This document shows positions 17,704 to 26,943 of a stretch of 64,000 nucleotides of DNA, piece after piece. Origin of the DNA: an uncultured Desulfobacter sp. (GTDB taxonomy: Bacteria > Desulfobacterota > Desulfobacteria > Desulfobacterales > Desulfobacteraceae); NCBI RefSeq assembly GCF_963664415.1, contig NZ_OY761440.1, forward strand, positions 496,001 through 560,000, given 5' to 3'. Position 1 is the stretch's first letter; each line of letters opens with the position of its first letter. Below the pieces are notes generated by a model. That model was not told the DNA's origin. It was given only the letters and a program-made list of their open reading frames with translations, and searched no databases. The position numbers and the translations under genes were made by a program.

Positions 17704-17823
17704 GCTAACGGACAGCTCAGCGGCCCGGGGCTTATAACCGAGCTGGTTGTCGAAGCCGATTGTTTTCGAAAACCAAGTGCTTCCGAAAAGCCGCTAACAC
17801 CCCGGGTCGGCCTGCGGCGTTTT
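17704..17823. repeat. imperfect palindrome P2 between introns A and D
   Basis: A 120-bp segment folds into a long imperfect stem: CGGCCCGGGG (17721-17730) pairs with CCCCGGGTCG (17800-17809), with inner CGAAGC/GCTTCC pairs, and a GCCGC...GCGGC stem ends just before TTTT. Intron A starts at its left edge on the minus strand and intron D at its right edge on the plus strand. It shares CTTCCGAAAAG and its flanking layout with P1 at 10434. It could be a terminator pair or an attC-like site. Confidence 0.6.
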
Positions 17824-18518
17824 GTGTACGCCCGGCATGGGCGTGAACTTATGGGGTAAAAGTCCCCTATACGTGAATCCTGTTAATGCATACAGCATTT
17901 AGCAGAAGTATTAGCCGAAAACAAGGGCGGAGCCGTGAGGAATCGTCTGAAGGAAGTTGGAGCGCAAAACTATGAGCCGACGAACAGAAACAGCATATAA
18001 GGCCTGGTCTCCGGGTAAGCCAGCACAACATGTCGAAGCCCAGGATTAGGAGACAGGGGAAATGCTGCGGTTGTGTAGTGACAGTTCACGTTCTTATCCG
18101 GGGAGATCTGTTTTGCATGCATTGGATCTGTTTTGCAATAACTCCCGGCTCGGACCATACCGGGAAACCAAGGTTCTGGCATCACTGGTTGTTGCCGACG
18201 GTGATGAGACACGAACAAGGGGCATCATCTGTAAAAGTGTTTTCATTGCGCCTTTCAAGGTAACTTGTCTGGTGATAGGGCAGAAGTCAGCAGACGTCAT
18301 AGTAGCCAAACGCCGGGAGTAATGCCCCGGACATGGTGAAGGGCTGAAAGTCAAGAGCCGAAGGTAAACGGTGTTCATTAGCTCTATACATACAGTGAAT
18401 CCGAATGGAGGAGTAATGTATAGGCGCATAATGGAAAACTGTCCTTCAAGTAATTTGCCCGGTTACGGCCCGGCACTCTTGATTAAACGCCCTGTGCGGA
18501 CCCGCATGCAGGGTGTTG
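17824..18518 (+). mobile_element. group IIC intron D, reverse transcriptase lost
   Basis: The plus strand from 17824 (GTGTACGCCCGGCATGGGCG) closely follows the 5' end of group IIC introns, which begin GTGCGCCCGGCATGGG. Further on, GCAGAAGTCAGCAGACGTCA matches the conserved AGAAGTCAGCAGAAGTCATAG block of that class. The final readable part is a stem resembling domain V (CGCCCTGTGCGG ... CCGCATGCAGGG). No reverse transcriptase frame is present. Intron C begins at 18519, inside what would be the 3' end. It sits directly after a GC-rich hairpin and TTTT, the usual IIC target. Confidence 0.7.
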
Positions 18519-20209
18519 GTGTGCCATGAGAGCAGAAGGTTTTGCTCGAAACTGTAGGAAAGATGGAGGAAGGCCCTCCGGTGACGACTTCCAGAAGTAG
18601 TTACCAAACTACCGTGAGCTGCGTTGATTAAGAGTCAACGTGGTGAGCGTCACGGAAAAGGCAGGACAAAGAGCCTGTCAGGTATGAGATTTGGAGATGA
18701 GCGTAAGCGAACCGCTGATGACGTGTCGAAAGCATATATGGTGACATCAAAAATGGGGTTGCGCCACTGTCCCATGAGGAGTCCAAGGGAAATCTGGTTA
18801 CTGCTTGGATGGTGTCCGGCATAAAGGCGGCATGAACATATCTTAGGCTTTCTTATGGAACATGGGAACCTGTCGTTCCGATGCTAAGGGAGAAATCCAA
18901 GTGGAAGCACCACAAGGATCAGAGTACCGAAGCGGAGCACAGGGGCGGAGCAACTCGTAGTAGTGAAGAAGGTGCTGTAATGGGACTGGAGCGAAGGGGT
19001 TGCGTCGTTCAACTTTTAACATAAGAACAACCCGTATAGGGAAGGATTCTGTTGGAAAAAGTAAAGTCGTTTATTATCTCAAAGCGTCAAGTTTGGGAAG
19101 CATACAAATGCGTAAAAGCAAACCGTGGTGGGGCTGGAATAGATAATCAGTCCATAGTTGATTTTGAAAAGGATATTACCAATAACCTTTTCAAAATATG
19201 GAACCGGATGTCTTCCGGCAGTTATTTCCCTCCTCCGGTAGCTCGTATAGAGATACCAAAAGGGGATGGCCGAATGAGGCCCCTTGGTATTCCAACTGTG
19301 GGAGATCGTGTCGCCCAGATGGTTGTAAAACAGTATCTCGAACCGTTATTAGAGCCTCATTTTCATCCGGACTCGTATGGTTATCGGCCAAACAAGTCAG
19401 CCCTGGATGCCGTGGGGGAAGCACGCAAAAGATGCTGGCGGTATGACTGGGTGTTGGATCTTGATGTCAAAGGATTTTTTGACAATATCAGTCATGAACT
19501 TTTGATGAGAGCTGTAGTAAAACACACAGATTGTCGTTGGGTACTTTTGTATGTAGAACGGTGGCTAAAGGCCCCAATCGCAATGCCGGACGGATCACTT
19601 GTTTATCCGCAAAAAGGAACTCCGCAAGGAGGAGTGGTTAGTCCCTTGCTGGCAAATTTATTTTTGCATTATGTTTTCGATCATTGGATGCAGCGGAACT
19701 ATTCGTATGTGCCTTTTGAGCGATATGCCGATGATGCTGTTTGCCACTGCAGAACTGAACCATTAGCCAAACAGTTGAAAGCTGACTTGGAGTTAAGGTT
19801 TGGTGAATGTGGGTTGGAGCTGCACCCTGAAAAGACAAAAATAGTTTATTGCAAGGATGAAGATCGAAAAGGAGATTATCCTGTTATGAAGTTTGATTTT
19901 CTAGGGTATACATTTCGGCCCAGATTATCAAGAAATCGCAGAGGAAAATTTTTTGAAAACTTCACACCAGCGATAAGCAACAAGGCTGCAAAAGCAATCA
20001 GACAGAAAGTACGCAGTTGGAACTGGCAATTACGGCCAGGGGACACGCTTGAGGATCTGGCTATAGAATGTAATCCAATAATTCAAGGCTGGATTAATTA
20101 TTACGGGCGGTACAATCCTTCTGAGATGTCTGGGATTCTCCATCATATAAATTGGCGGTTAGTACGTTGGGCAACCTGTAAATATAAGAAACTCAGGGGA
20201 CGTTGGTTT
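18519..20209 (+). mobile_element. group II intron C, 3' end lost to IS21
   Basis: The intron starts GTGTGCCATGAGAGC at 18519. It follows the same order of RNA blocks as intron B (AAGGCCC, GTGAGCTGCG, GGTGAGCGTCACGGAAAAGG, AGGGAGAAATCCAAG), so the two introns are close relatives. Its reverse transcriptase runs to the edge of the IS21 element at 20210, after which the last coding part and domains V and VI are missing. It therefore cannot splice. Confidence 0.8.
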
Positions 20210-20215
20210 TGCTAA
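19052..20215 (+). pseudogene. ltrA: group II intron C reverse transcriptase, C-terminus truncated
   Basis: A reverse transcriptase of about 383 residues, clearly homologous to the intron B protein throughout: IPKGDGRMRPLGIPTVGDRV, LDVKGFFDNISHELL, KGTPQGGVVSPLLANL, RYADDAVCHCR, FDFLGYTFRPRLSR. It starts with TTG after GGGAAGG. Similarity stops at KYKKLRGR, after which three residues and the stop come from the IS21 end; the intact relative has about 27 more residues (RRASQWLERI...). The polymerase core is complete, but the maturase tail is cut and the intron RNA is incomplete. Confidence 0.85.
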
Positions 20216-20331
20216 CCTAAAATTGACCCCTTTGAGGGCCAAATGACAACCTAAAATTGACCCCCCACTTTGCATCAGTACTCTGGTATTGAATGGAGAT
20301 TTTTAACCCATTACCGGAGACGAAAAGGAGA

Positions 20332-21834
20332 ATGCTTAAAGTGGATCAGTATGATTACATCCGAACAGCTCACCGTGTTTATGGAAAGGCCATTAAAGAG
20401 CTTGCCAGAGAAACCGGCCATTCAAAAAACACCATAAAAAAAATTTTAAAGCAGGAATACATTGGCTACAAGCAACGATCTAAACAGCCATATCCCGTTC
20501 TTGGTCCTTATATCCAGGAGATAGACCGCTGGCTTGGCGATGACAAGGACAAGCCATACAAACAGCGACATACAGCAACCCGGATATACCATCGTCTGAA
20601 ATCGGAACTCGAGTATTCCGGTGGAGAGACGACGGTTCGCCGTTATGTGCGTGAGGCAAAGCTGAGGCTGGGTTTAACGAATCAGCAGGCATTTATCCCA
20701 TCAGATCCGACGACTGCCCAGGAAGCCGAGGTAGACTGGGGAAACTGTCAGGCAGTTATTGCCGGCGAACCCGTGAAGCTGAAATTATTTTGCATACGTT
20801 CAAAATGTTCGGGCAAACACTTTGTTCGCTGTTATCCCTGTGAAAGGCAGCAAGCTTTATTTGACGCTCATATCCAGGCCTTTTCATTTTTTGGAGGCGT
20901 GTTCCCAGTTCTTATCTATGACAATCTGACAACAGTCGTACAAAAGGTATTTAAAGGAAAAAAACGTCATCTTCAGGAATCTTATAATCGGTTCAAGGCC
21001 TATTACAACTTCGATCCAAGGTTTTGCAATCCCGGCCAGGGCCATGAAAAAGGTGGGATTGAAGGCCTGGTCGGCTACGCTCGAAGAAATTATATGGTTC
21101 CTATCCCACATGCTGACAGCCTGGACGAATTGAACACGCGCCTCCTCGATGATTGCATGGCCTATGGAGAGCATCGCATCGCCGGTCAAACACAAAGCGT
21201 CAATGAATTGTTTGAATCAGAAAAGCAGGTATTGCTGCCATTGCCGACAACATCGTTCAGTAACGTTGAGACGTTCATGGTCAGGGTAAACAAATATGCC
21301 ACCGTTATTATTGACAAGAACCGGTATTCTGTCCCGACGCGCTATGCTTACATGAGAGTGCAGGCGATAGTAGAGATAGACCAGGTGATCATTTATTGGA
21401 GCGGCAGAAAAATAAGCACCCATCATCGGTTATATGGAAATAATAAGTGGAGTTTAAAACCGGAACATTATCTGGAGTTGATTCGTCAGCGTCCACAATC
21501 ATTTGATACCGCCCGGCCAATTTTACAATGGCGTGATCAATGGCCGGATTGCCTGGAAAAGTTATTAGAACATTTTCGCCGGAAAAACGGTGTAACCAAA
21601 GGTACCCGGGAATTTGTCACCGTGCTGATGCTGTACGAAAAATATGCTGTCGACAAGATCGAAGCAGCCGTAAAGGAAGCACTGAAAAGCAATGTCGGCT
21701 GCAGCAATGCTCTCAAGCAGATTTTACACAGTCAAAACATCTCTATGGAGTCCCAATTTGATCCTTTGTCGAACTGGGAGACACTGCCCCCTGCTGACAT
21801 CTCGGCATACGAACAGCTTGGAGGTATCTTATGA
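20332..21834 (+). CDS. istA: IS21 transposase IstA
   Basis: IstA performs DNA cleavage and joining. The protein (about 500 residues) opens with a helix-turn-helix (RTAHRVYGKAIKELARETGHSKNTIKKIL). It has a DDE core with Asp in AEVDWGNCQAVI, Asp in PVLIYDNLTTVV and Glu in GHEKGGIEGLVGYARR, and a C-terminal beta-barrel-like domain (NRYSVPTRYAY). Family members usually begin near MLKVDQYDYIR, so ATG 20332 was chosen, although AAGGAG lies very close to it; an ATG at 20293 is in frame. Its end overlaps istB by four bases. Confidence 0.92.
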   Translation: MLKVDQYDYIRTAHRVYGKAIKELARETGHSKNTIKKILKQEYIGYKQRSKQPYPVLGPYIQEIDRWLGDDKDKPYKQRHTATRIYHRLKSELEYSGGETTVRRYVREAKLRLGLTNQQAFIPSDPTTAQEAEVDWGNCQAVIAGEPVKLKLFCIRSKCSGKHFVRCYPCERQQALFDAHIQAFSFFGGVFPVLIYDNLTTVVQKVFKGKKRHLQESYNRFKAYYNFDPRFCNPGQGHEKGGIEGLVGYARRNYMVPIPHADSLDELNTRLLDDCMAYGEHRIAGQTQSVNELFESEKQVLLPLPTTSFSNVETFMVRVNKYATVIIDKNRYSVPTRYAYMRVQAIVEIDQVIIYWSGRKISTHHRLYGNNKWSLKPEHYLELIRQRPQSFDTARPILQWRDQWPDCLEKLLEHFRRKNGVTKGTREFVTVLMLYEKYAVDKIEAAVKEALKSNVGCSNALKQILHSQNISMESQFDPLSNWETLPPADISAYEQLGGIL

Positions 21835-22583
21835 ACCCAGCAGTCCAGGCAGTCCTCACACAGCACTTAAAAACGCTGAAGCTCTCGACGATGGAAAAAG
21901 AGTTGGAAGGTCAGATCCGGCAGGCGCATGAGGCGGCCTGCGGCTACGATGAGTTTTTATTGAATCTTGTTGAAGCGGAAGTTCAAATACGGCAGGAAAA
22001 CGGTCGCAAGCGACGTCTCAAGGAAGCCAGGTTCCCGATGCAGAAACCGCTTGAAACATTTGATTTTGAGGCTGCCCCTGATTTGGACGCCCGGTTGATC
22101 AAAGAACTTTCAACAGGGACATTCATTAAAGAAGCCCGGAATATAATTTTGATAGGTAAAAGCGGAGCCGGTAAAACCCATCTGGCAACCAGCATCGGGA
22201 TGGAAGCCTGCCGGTATGGACATCGAGTTCGTTTTATTACTGGTTGTGGGCTTGCAAACGAACTGACGGAGGCCAGGGAACAACAGGCTCTGGGTAGAAT
22301 GATAAAACGATATGCCGGTTATGGGCTGTTGATTCTTGATGAATTGGGGTACGTCCCGTTCAGTAAAATCGGCGCTGAATTATTGTTCCAAGTCCTTACC
22401 GAGCGCCATGAAAGACGTTCGATCATCATCACTACCAATCTTGGTTTTGGTGATTGGACGCAGGTGTTTGGCGATGCAAATCTTACCGCTGCTCTGCTGG
22501 ATCGTGTCACTCACCGGGCTCACATTATTCAATGTAACTGGGACAGTTATCGACTTAAACAGACTTTAAAATCGAGAGGATAA
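21831..22583 (+). CDS. istB: IS21 helper ATPase IstB
   Basis: A 250-residue DnaC-like AAA+ ATPase that assists IstA in target selection. It shows the Walker A motif IGKSGAGKTHLATSIG, Walker B LLILDELGYVPF and sensor ITTNLGFGDW, with the family's N-terminal helical region (HLKTLKLSTMEKELEGQI). The ATGA overlap with istA implies translational coupling. The length is normal for the family. Confidence 0.93.
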   Translation: MNPAVQAVLTQHLKTLKLSTMEKELEGQIRQAHEAACGYDEFLLNLVEAEVQIRQENGRKRRLKEARFPMQKPLETFDFEAAPDLDARLIKELSTGTFIKEARNIILIGKSGAGKTHLATSIGMEACRYGHRVRFITGCGLANELTEAREQQALGRMIKRYAGYGLLILDELGYVPFSKIGAELLFQVLTERHERRSIIITTNLGFGDWTQVFGDANLTAALLDRVTHRAHIIQCNWDSYRLKQTLKSRG

Positions 22584-22586
22584 AGA

Positions 22587-22847
22587 ATGAAAGAACTGGA
22601 TGTATATAATCCCCTGAAAGGTCGAAATGAAACGATAAGGATCGAGATCTCCGAAGACTGTACGACCTATTTTGAAGAGGCGGAGAAGAATGATGATATC
22701 CTGAGCATTACAGACACAGATGCCGGTTTGTTAATACAAGAGTGTGGGTGCACAAAACCGATTCTCATAGCTGTAGAATCACGGGAATCAATTAATTACA
22801 GCCAAAAAGGAGCGTTGAAGGCAATAGCCGACTACTGCGTTGGGTAG
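22587..22847 (+). CDS. small passenger protein of the IS21 element
   Basis: An 86-residue acidic protein of unknown function starts four bases after istB and has a proper stop. It reads MKELDVYNPLKGRNETIRIE ... DDILSITDTDAGLLIQECGC ... SQKGALKAIADYCVG. No family is recognised. Typical IS21 elements have only istA and istB, so it is either a regulator of transposition or a captured passenger. The 52-bp palindrome begins eight bases after its stop. Confidence 0.6.
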   Translation: MKELDVYNPLKGRNETIRIEISEDCTTYFEEAEKNDDILSITDTDAGLLIQECGCTKPILIAVESRESINYSQKGALKAIADYCVG

Positions 22848-22854
22848 CCCGTCC

Positions 22855-22906
22855 GGCCAGGGCCAGGGGATCGGCCCGGCGCCGGGCCGATCCCCTGGCC
22901 CTGGCC
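22855..22906. repeat. perfect 52-bp GC-rich palindrome in IS21
   Basis: Two 26-base arms (22855-22880 and 22881-22906) are exact inverted copies with no spacer; the first begins GGCCAGGGCCAGGGGATCGG and the flanking C/G pair extends the match by one. It lies between the third gene and the right end of IS21. It could act as a terminator, although no T tract follows, or as a transcription barrier or host-factor site. Such a palindrome is normally unstable, which argues for recent origin or selection. Confidence 0.9.
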
Positions 22907-23006
22907 GTTACCCAAACCGGAACTATATAAAAAGCGATAAGAGAATGATTTTAACAACAGGGGGGGTCAAAATTGGGTTGTCGAGAGGGGTCAATTTTGT
23001 GTTGCA

Positions 23007-23062
23007 ATTCCGAGTATACCCTCCAAGAAGCGTATTTTTTATAAAACCGTCTTTTTCATAAT
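23007..23062 (-). pseudogene. internal fragment of the interrupted TonB receptor
   Basis: Read on the minus strand, the bases between the IS1634 element and the IS21 end encode YEKDGFIKNTLLGGYTRN. This continues the receptor at 24956-25816 exactly where it breaks: KHY then EKDGF, as in AKHYEKDGF of the receptor at 54182. The rest of the barrel is missing beyond the IS21 end. Confidence 0.8.
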
Positions 23063-24955
23063 CCTGTGTTCGACAGTTGTAGGTTCATTTTTTTAAAATT
23101 TTGTCAAAATATCCAATAAAATCAGCTCGAATGTGATTCCTGACGCCAAAACTTGTAGGCACACGACTTGTTGGTTTATGCTTGACATTAATGACGATAC
23201 ATGCTTTTTCTATGGGCATGTATGTACGCACAATAAAACGCAGAAACAAAGATGGGTCCGAGGTCGAGTATGTTCAGTTAGCCCACAATACTCGTCATCC
23301 AGAAAAAGGCTATTCACGAGCCGAGGTCGTCTACTCCTTCGGGCGGCGGGACCAACTCGACGTAGCCGCCCTCAAGCGCTTAGTCAGCAGCCTCAGCCGG
23401 TTCATCAGCCCCGAAGACATTCAGGACCTTGAAGCCCAAAGCGCCGGGCTCAAGTTCATATCCAGCAGGCCGGCAGGGGGAGCCCTGCTGCTCAAAGGCT
23501 TGTGGGAACGCATTGGGATTGACCGCTGCCTTGCCAATGCATTGAAACACACAGAGTTCAAAGCGCCGATTTCGGATGCGATTTTTGCAATGGTGGCCAA
23601 CAGGGCACTGGCTCCGTCTTCCAAACTTGCCGTCGAAGAGTGGGTAGCCAAGGATGTTCATCTGGACATTGAGGCGCCGATCAAGGTTCAGCACCTTTAC
23701 CGGAGTATGGACTTCCTGCTTAAGAATGCGGAGGCCATCCAAGAGAAGGTGTTCTGGACAACGGCTCAACTGCTGAATCTCACGGTGGACCTGATCTTCT
23801 TTGATACTACCAACACTTATTTTGAAATGGAAGACACCAACGACTCGGAGCTGCTTGCTTTTGGGAAATCTAAACACAAAAGAGATGACCTGCCCCAAGT
23901 CACCATTGGCCTGGCCGTGACACGGGAAGGTATCCCGGTCCGTTGCTGGGTTCTGCCGGGCAACCAAAATGACGCCAAGTGCGTCGATACCGTTCAAAAG
24001 GATTTGAACGACTGGCGGCTTGGCAACGTGATTTGGGCCATGGACCGTGGCATGACCAGCGAAGAGAATCGAAAAAACCTCCAAAGAGCCGGGGGACAGT
24101 ACATCCTTGGTGAAAAGTTGAGGGGCCCCAATGTAAATGAAGAAGCCCTGAACCGGGGTGGGCGGTTCAAAAAGGTCAACGACAATCTCCATATCAAAGA
24201 GGTCTTTGTCGGTGAGGGCAGCGGCAGGCGCCGGTTCGTCATCGCTTACAACCCAGAACAGGCTGAACACGACAAACATGTCAGGGCAAGGAACCTGGAG
24301 CGGATCGAAACGGAGCTGGCGGCACTGAACAAACGGTCCGGCAAAGCATATCTCAAATCCAAATATGCTCTCCTGGCACACCGGTCCATGGGCAGATACC
24401 TCAAGGAACTGAAGTCAGGCAAGCTGACGGTGGATAAGGCTAAGATTAAGCAGGCGGAAAAGCTGGACGGCAAATATCTTTTGAGCACAAGCGACAAAAG
24501 CCTGTCGGCTGAGGATATCGCCCTTGGCTACAAACAACTCATGGAAGTCGAGCGCGCGTTCCGCACTTTAAAGTCCACCCTGTCCCTCCGGCCTGTCTAC
24601 CACACCAAAGACGACCGCATCCGCTCTCATGTCCTGCTGTGCTGGCTGGCCCTGCTCCTGGTGCGGATTACCGAGCTGGAGACCGGCTTGAGCTGGCCCA
24701 GGGTCCGCGCCGAGCTGGAACGGCTCCATTTAGGCGAATTTTTGCATAAAGATGGGCGTGTACTACAGTACACAGAACTCACTCAAAATCAGCGTAACCT
24801 ATTTAAAAAATTAAACATAAAACTTCCTGCGAAAATCAAGTCCATAGGATAAACACTTAAAATATGTAGGCACTACGCCATTTTAGAGGGATAGCTGTAT
24901 CTCTTTATTGATAGGGCTTTCCGGATTTCGTATACCTACGGCTGTCGAACAGGAG
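23063..24955. mobile_element. IS1634-type element in a TonB receptor gene
   Basis: A 1893-bp element ends in CCTGTGTTCGACAG (left) and CTCCTGTTCGACAG (right, reverse complement), and is flanked by a 5-bp duplication, ATAAT (23058-23062 and 24956-24960). Removing it and one copy of the duplication fuses the receptor fragments in frame (AKHY-EKDGF). It contains one transposase gene of normal length. Confidence 0.85.
23218..24852 (+). CDS. IS1634-family transposase
   Basis: A transposase of about 544 residues opening MYVRTIKRRNKDG, the usual start of IS1634 proteins. It has a DDE core of the IS4 superfamily: Asp in LIFFDTTNTYFE, Asp in VIWAMDRGMTSEEN and Glu in QLMEVERAFRTLKSTL, the last matching the Y-(2)-R-(3)-E-(6)-K style signature. 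ATG 23218 was chosen by family resemblance; in-frame ATGs occur up to 36 bases earlier. The gene appears intact. Confidence 0.9.
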   Translation: MYVRTIKRRNKDGSEVEYVQLAHNTRHPEKGYSRAEVVYSFGRRDQLDVAALKRLVSSLSRFISPEDIQDLEAQSAGLKFISSRPAGGALLLKGLWERIGIDRCLANALKHTEFKAPISDAIFAMVANRALAPSSKLAVEEWVAKDVHLDIEAPIKVQHLYRSMDFLLKNAEAIQEKVFWTTAQLLNLTVDLIFFDTTNTYFEMEDTNDSELLAFGKSKHKRDDLPQVTIGLAVTREGIPVRCWVLPGNQNDAKCVDTVQKDLNDWRLGNVIWAMDRGMTSEENRKNLQRAGGQYILGEKLRGPNVNEEALNRGGRFKKVNDNLHIKEVFVGEGSGRRRFVIAYNPEQAEHDKHVRARNLERIETELAALNKRSGKAYLKSKYALLAHRSMGRYLKELKSGKLTVDKAKIKQAEKLDGKYLLSTSDKSLSAEDIALGYKQLMEVERAFRTLKSTLSLRPVYHTKDDRIRSHVLLCWLALLLVRITELETGLSWPRVRAELERLHLGEFLHKDGRVLQYTELTQNQRNLFKKLNIKLPAKIKSIG

Positions 24956-25816
24956 ATAATGTTTGGCAGATACGCCTAAAAACAATTTATCTTCCACTAT
25001 GGGACCGCTTGCACTAAAGGTATATTTTTTTTTACTGTCTTCACCAAACTCAACGCCTGCTTTCCCTCTAGTTTCATTATCAGGTTGTTTTGTGATAATA
25101 TTGATAACTCCTGCTTCCGTATCTTTCCCATAGAGTGTTCCCTGGGGTCCTTTTAATACTTCAATCCTTTCAATGCCCATTAAAGTTAAATTAAATCCGC
25201 CAGCATTTGATACGGGAATACCGTCTATAATTATACTGGTAGCTTGGGATGAGGTGCCTATGGTACTAGAAATACCTCTAATTGAAGGTAAATAAGTTAT
25301 TGCCCCTTTAGGTATTAAAGCTAAATTTGAAGTGTAGGAAGCCACATCTTGAATCGATTCTATTTTTCGATCTTCTATTGCAAACTCATTAAACACCGTC
25401 ATGGAAATGGGGACTTCTTGTACATTTTCTTCCCTTTTTTGTGCCGTTACCGTCACCTCTTCCAGGTTTGTTTTCATGCGATTTTGTTGGAGTTCGGATT
25501 TTTCTGTGGATTTCTTTTCCTTTAAAATAGCGGTGTTGTTGTCTGCCATTTCAAAGGTTAAACCGGTTCCCTGCAAAATTTGTTGCAGGGCATCACCGGC
25601 GGATGTGTTTTGGGCACCGGGGCTGTTTTTGCCTTTTATCAGTTCGTTTGAACAGACGATTGTTGTACCCGTGGCCTTGGAATACGCATCCAATGCTTCC
25701 TGCAAAGTTCCGGATTTGATTGTAATGGATGTCTGGTCAGCCATGACGGGTATGGTAAATAAAAGCAGTGAAATAATGGTAACAAAAAAAACTGCTCTAA
25801 CGGTTATACTGTTCAT
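24956..25816 (-). pseudogene. TonB-dependent receptor with STN domain, disrupted
   Basis: This is the N-terminal part of an outer-membrane receptor: signal peptide (VFFVTIISLLLFTIPVMA), an STN secretin/TonB signalling domain of about 70 residues (ITIKSGTLQEALDAYSKATG ... LQQILQGTGLTFEM), a TonB-box-like LEEVTVTAQK, and a plug domain with IERIEVLKGPQGTLYGKDTEAGV. Coding is cut after AKHY by the IS1634 element. STN receptors normally signal to an anti-sigma/sigma pair, but none is near. AAGGAG precedes the ATG. The AraC gene at 26005 lies upstream on the same strand. Confidence 0.88.
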
Positions 25817-26004
25817 CTTTTAACTTCTCCTTTTCATGTTTCCTGGTTTACATGTTAAGACAAAACCTACTAAATACGAAAAAGGGGAAATGCACTTACA
25901 CCACAGTCCGAAATTTTTGCACTATCGTCCAAATTTTATGATTGCGATATTTTTTAGGAGGAGCAAACAAGATGGAAAAAAGTTAAAAGACGAAATTGCG
26001 GTCC

Positions 26005-26943
26005 TTAGATGACTTGATGGGGAGTTACGCCGAACTCGGCATTGAAAGCCCTGATAAAATAACCCAGGTTATTAAACCCAACCGCAAAAGCGGCCTCTGT
26101 AACATTATGCGTTCCCTGCCGCAGGAACTGTTTGGCAACCTGCAGGCGATGGCTACGCAGGTATCCCATCGGGGAATATCCGAAAACAACTTTAAAGTTT
26201 TGATAAAACTTGCTTCTTCCCATTCCGATCCTTCCGGCAAGATCGGTGAGATCCGGCGGATTGATGGGATCACGAACAAGAAGTTCGGCGGCATAATATA
26301 TCCGCTCACTATCTGTCTTGTTTATGCGAGGTTGACGCAGGGAAGACTTGTCCTTTATCCTCATCTGTTCAAGTTTGAGGGCAAGAAGCTCCATTGCTTT
26401 TCCCTCTAAAAAAAGTGCCCGGGTTTTACCAAGATACGGGCATGAAATAATCTGATTCATTGCGCGTTGCATCTCTGGGGCCATCTTTCCTTGAACGTCT
26501 ACACACACTTGCCTTTGAAGGCCTTTTAAAAATGGAAGAAATGGTTCTTCATCTTCCTTGGCGAAATCCAGCAGCGTTTTTTTATCAAAAAAAATTTTAA
26601 TTCTCACATTGTGCGTAACCCCGATATCTTTTTGCATAGTTGCCGGGGTTGGATAAATGTAATGCTCGCTGAACCCGTTTTTAACAGAAAAAGCTTGGTT
26701 GTGTGCTGATAAACGTGATTCAGAATGCCCGATGAGGTTAAACCCAACGCCAAAATACTCATGAATTGTTTCGCCGGCCAAAGCGATCGGCCTGGTTGGC
26801 TTCAAGTCCGAATAGCACAACTCCAATCCTGAAGAAAACTTGTCAACCCGCATGCTTCCACTGCCAAATTCTTTGGGCAAACTGTAAACAGTCTGGGTGG
26901 GAAATTTTGGGGATTTCGAAAATGTAGGACGAATAATTTCCAT
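26005..26943 (-). CDS. AraC-family regulator paired with the STN receptor
   Basis: A 312-residue AraC/XylS-type regulator. The N-terminal 200 residues form the effector part (IHEYFGVGFNLIGHSES ... FLEGKAMELLALKLEQM), similar in plan to PchR-like siderophore-responsive regulators. The C-terminal domain has two helix-turn-helix units (DLAGRIGMGRSKFYQNFKVV and AAFAVGFNNLGYFIRAFNAEF). It lies 189 bp upstream of the disrupted receptor on the same strand, the same order as at 48153/45941, and probably controls it. Effector unknown. Confidence 0.9.
   Translation of the reverse strand: MEIIRPTFSKSPKFPTQTVYSLPKEFGSGSMRVDKFSSGLELCYSDLKPTRPIALAGETIHEYFGVGFNLIGHSESRLSAHNQAFSVKNGFSEHYIYPTPATMQKDIGVTHNVRIKIFFDKKTLLDFAKEDEEPFLPFLKGLQRQVCVDVQGKMAPEMQRAMNQIISCPYLGKTRALFLEGKAMELLALKLEQMRIKDKSSLRQPRINKTDSERIYYAAELLVRDPINPPDLTDLAGRIGMGRSKFYQNFKVVFGYSPMGYLRSHRLQVAKQFLRQGTHNVTEAAFAVGFNNLGYFIRAFNAEFGVTPHQVI

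Larger units (their letters stand above)
20210..23006. mobile_element. IS21-family element
   Basis: A 2797-bp element has ends TGCTAACCTAAAATTGACCCC (left) and TGCAACACAAAATTGACCCC (right, reverse complement), with repeated AAAATTGACCCC blocks inside each end as is usual for IS21. It encodes istA, istB and a small third gene. The left flank is the intron C reverse transcriptase and the right flank a TonB receptor gene on the other strand. No target duplication is visible, so a deletion or recombination has occurred at one side. Confidence 0.88.

Noticed and set aside
17704..17823. P2 as a definite integron attC site
   Set aside because: The stem and the GTTAGC/GCTAAC ends are suggestive, but the conserved inverted core sites of attC are not clearly paired, and no integrase or cassette array is present.
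12267..20215. The reverse transcriptases as retrons, diversity-generating retroelements or CRISPR-linked enzymes
   Set aside because: Maturase regions, domain V sequences and exact intron ends identify them as group II intron proteins; no template/variable repeat pair, msr/msd RNA or cas genes were seen.
23380..24381. Long minus-strand frame inside the IS1634 transposase gene
   Set aside because: It is antisense to a clearly recognisable transposase, with no ribosome site or family.
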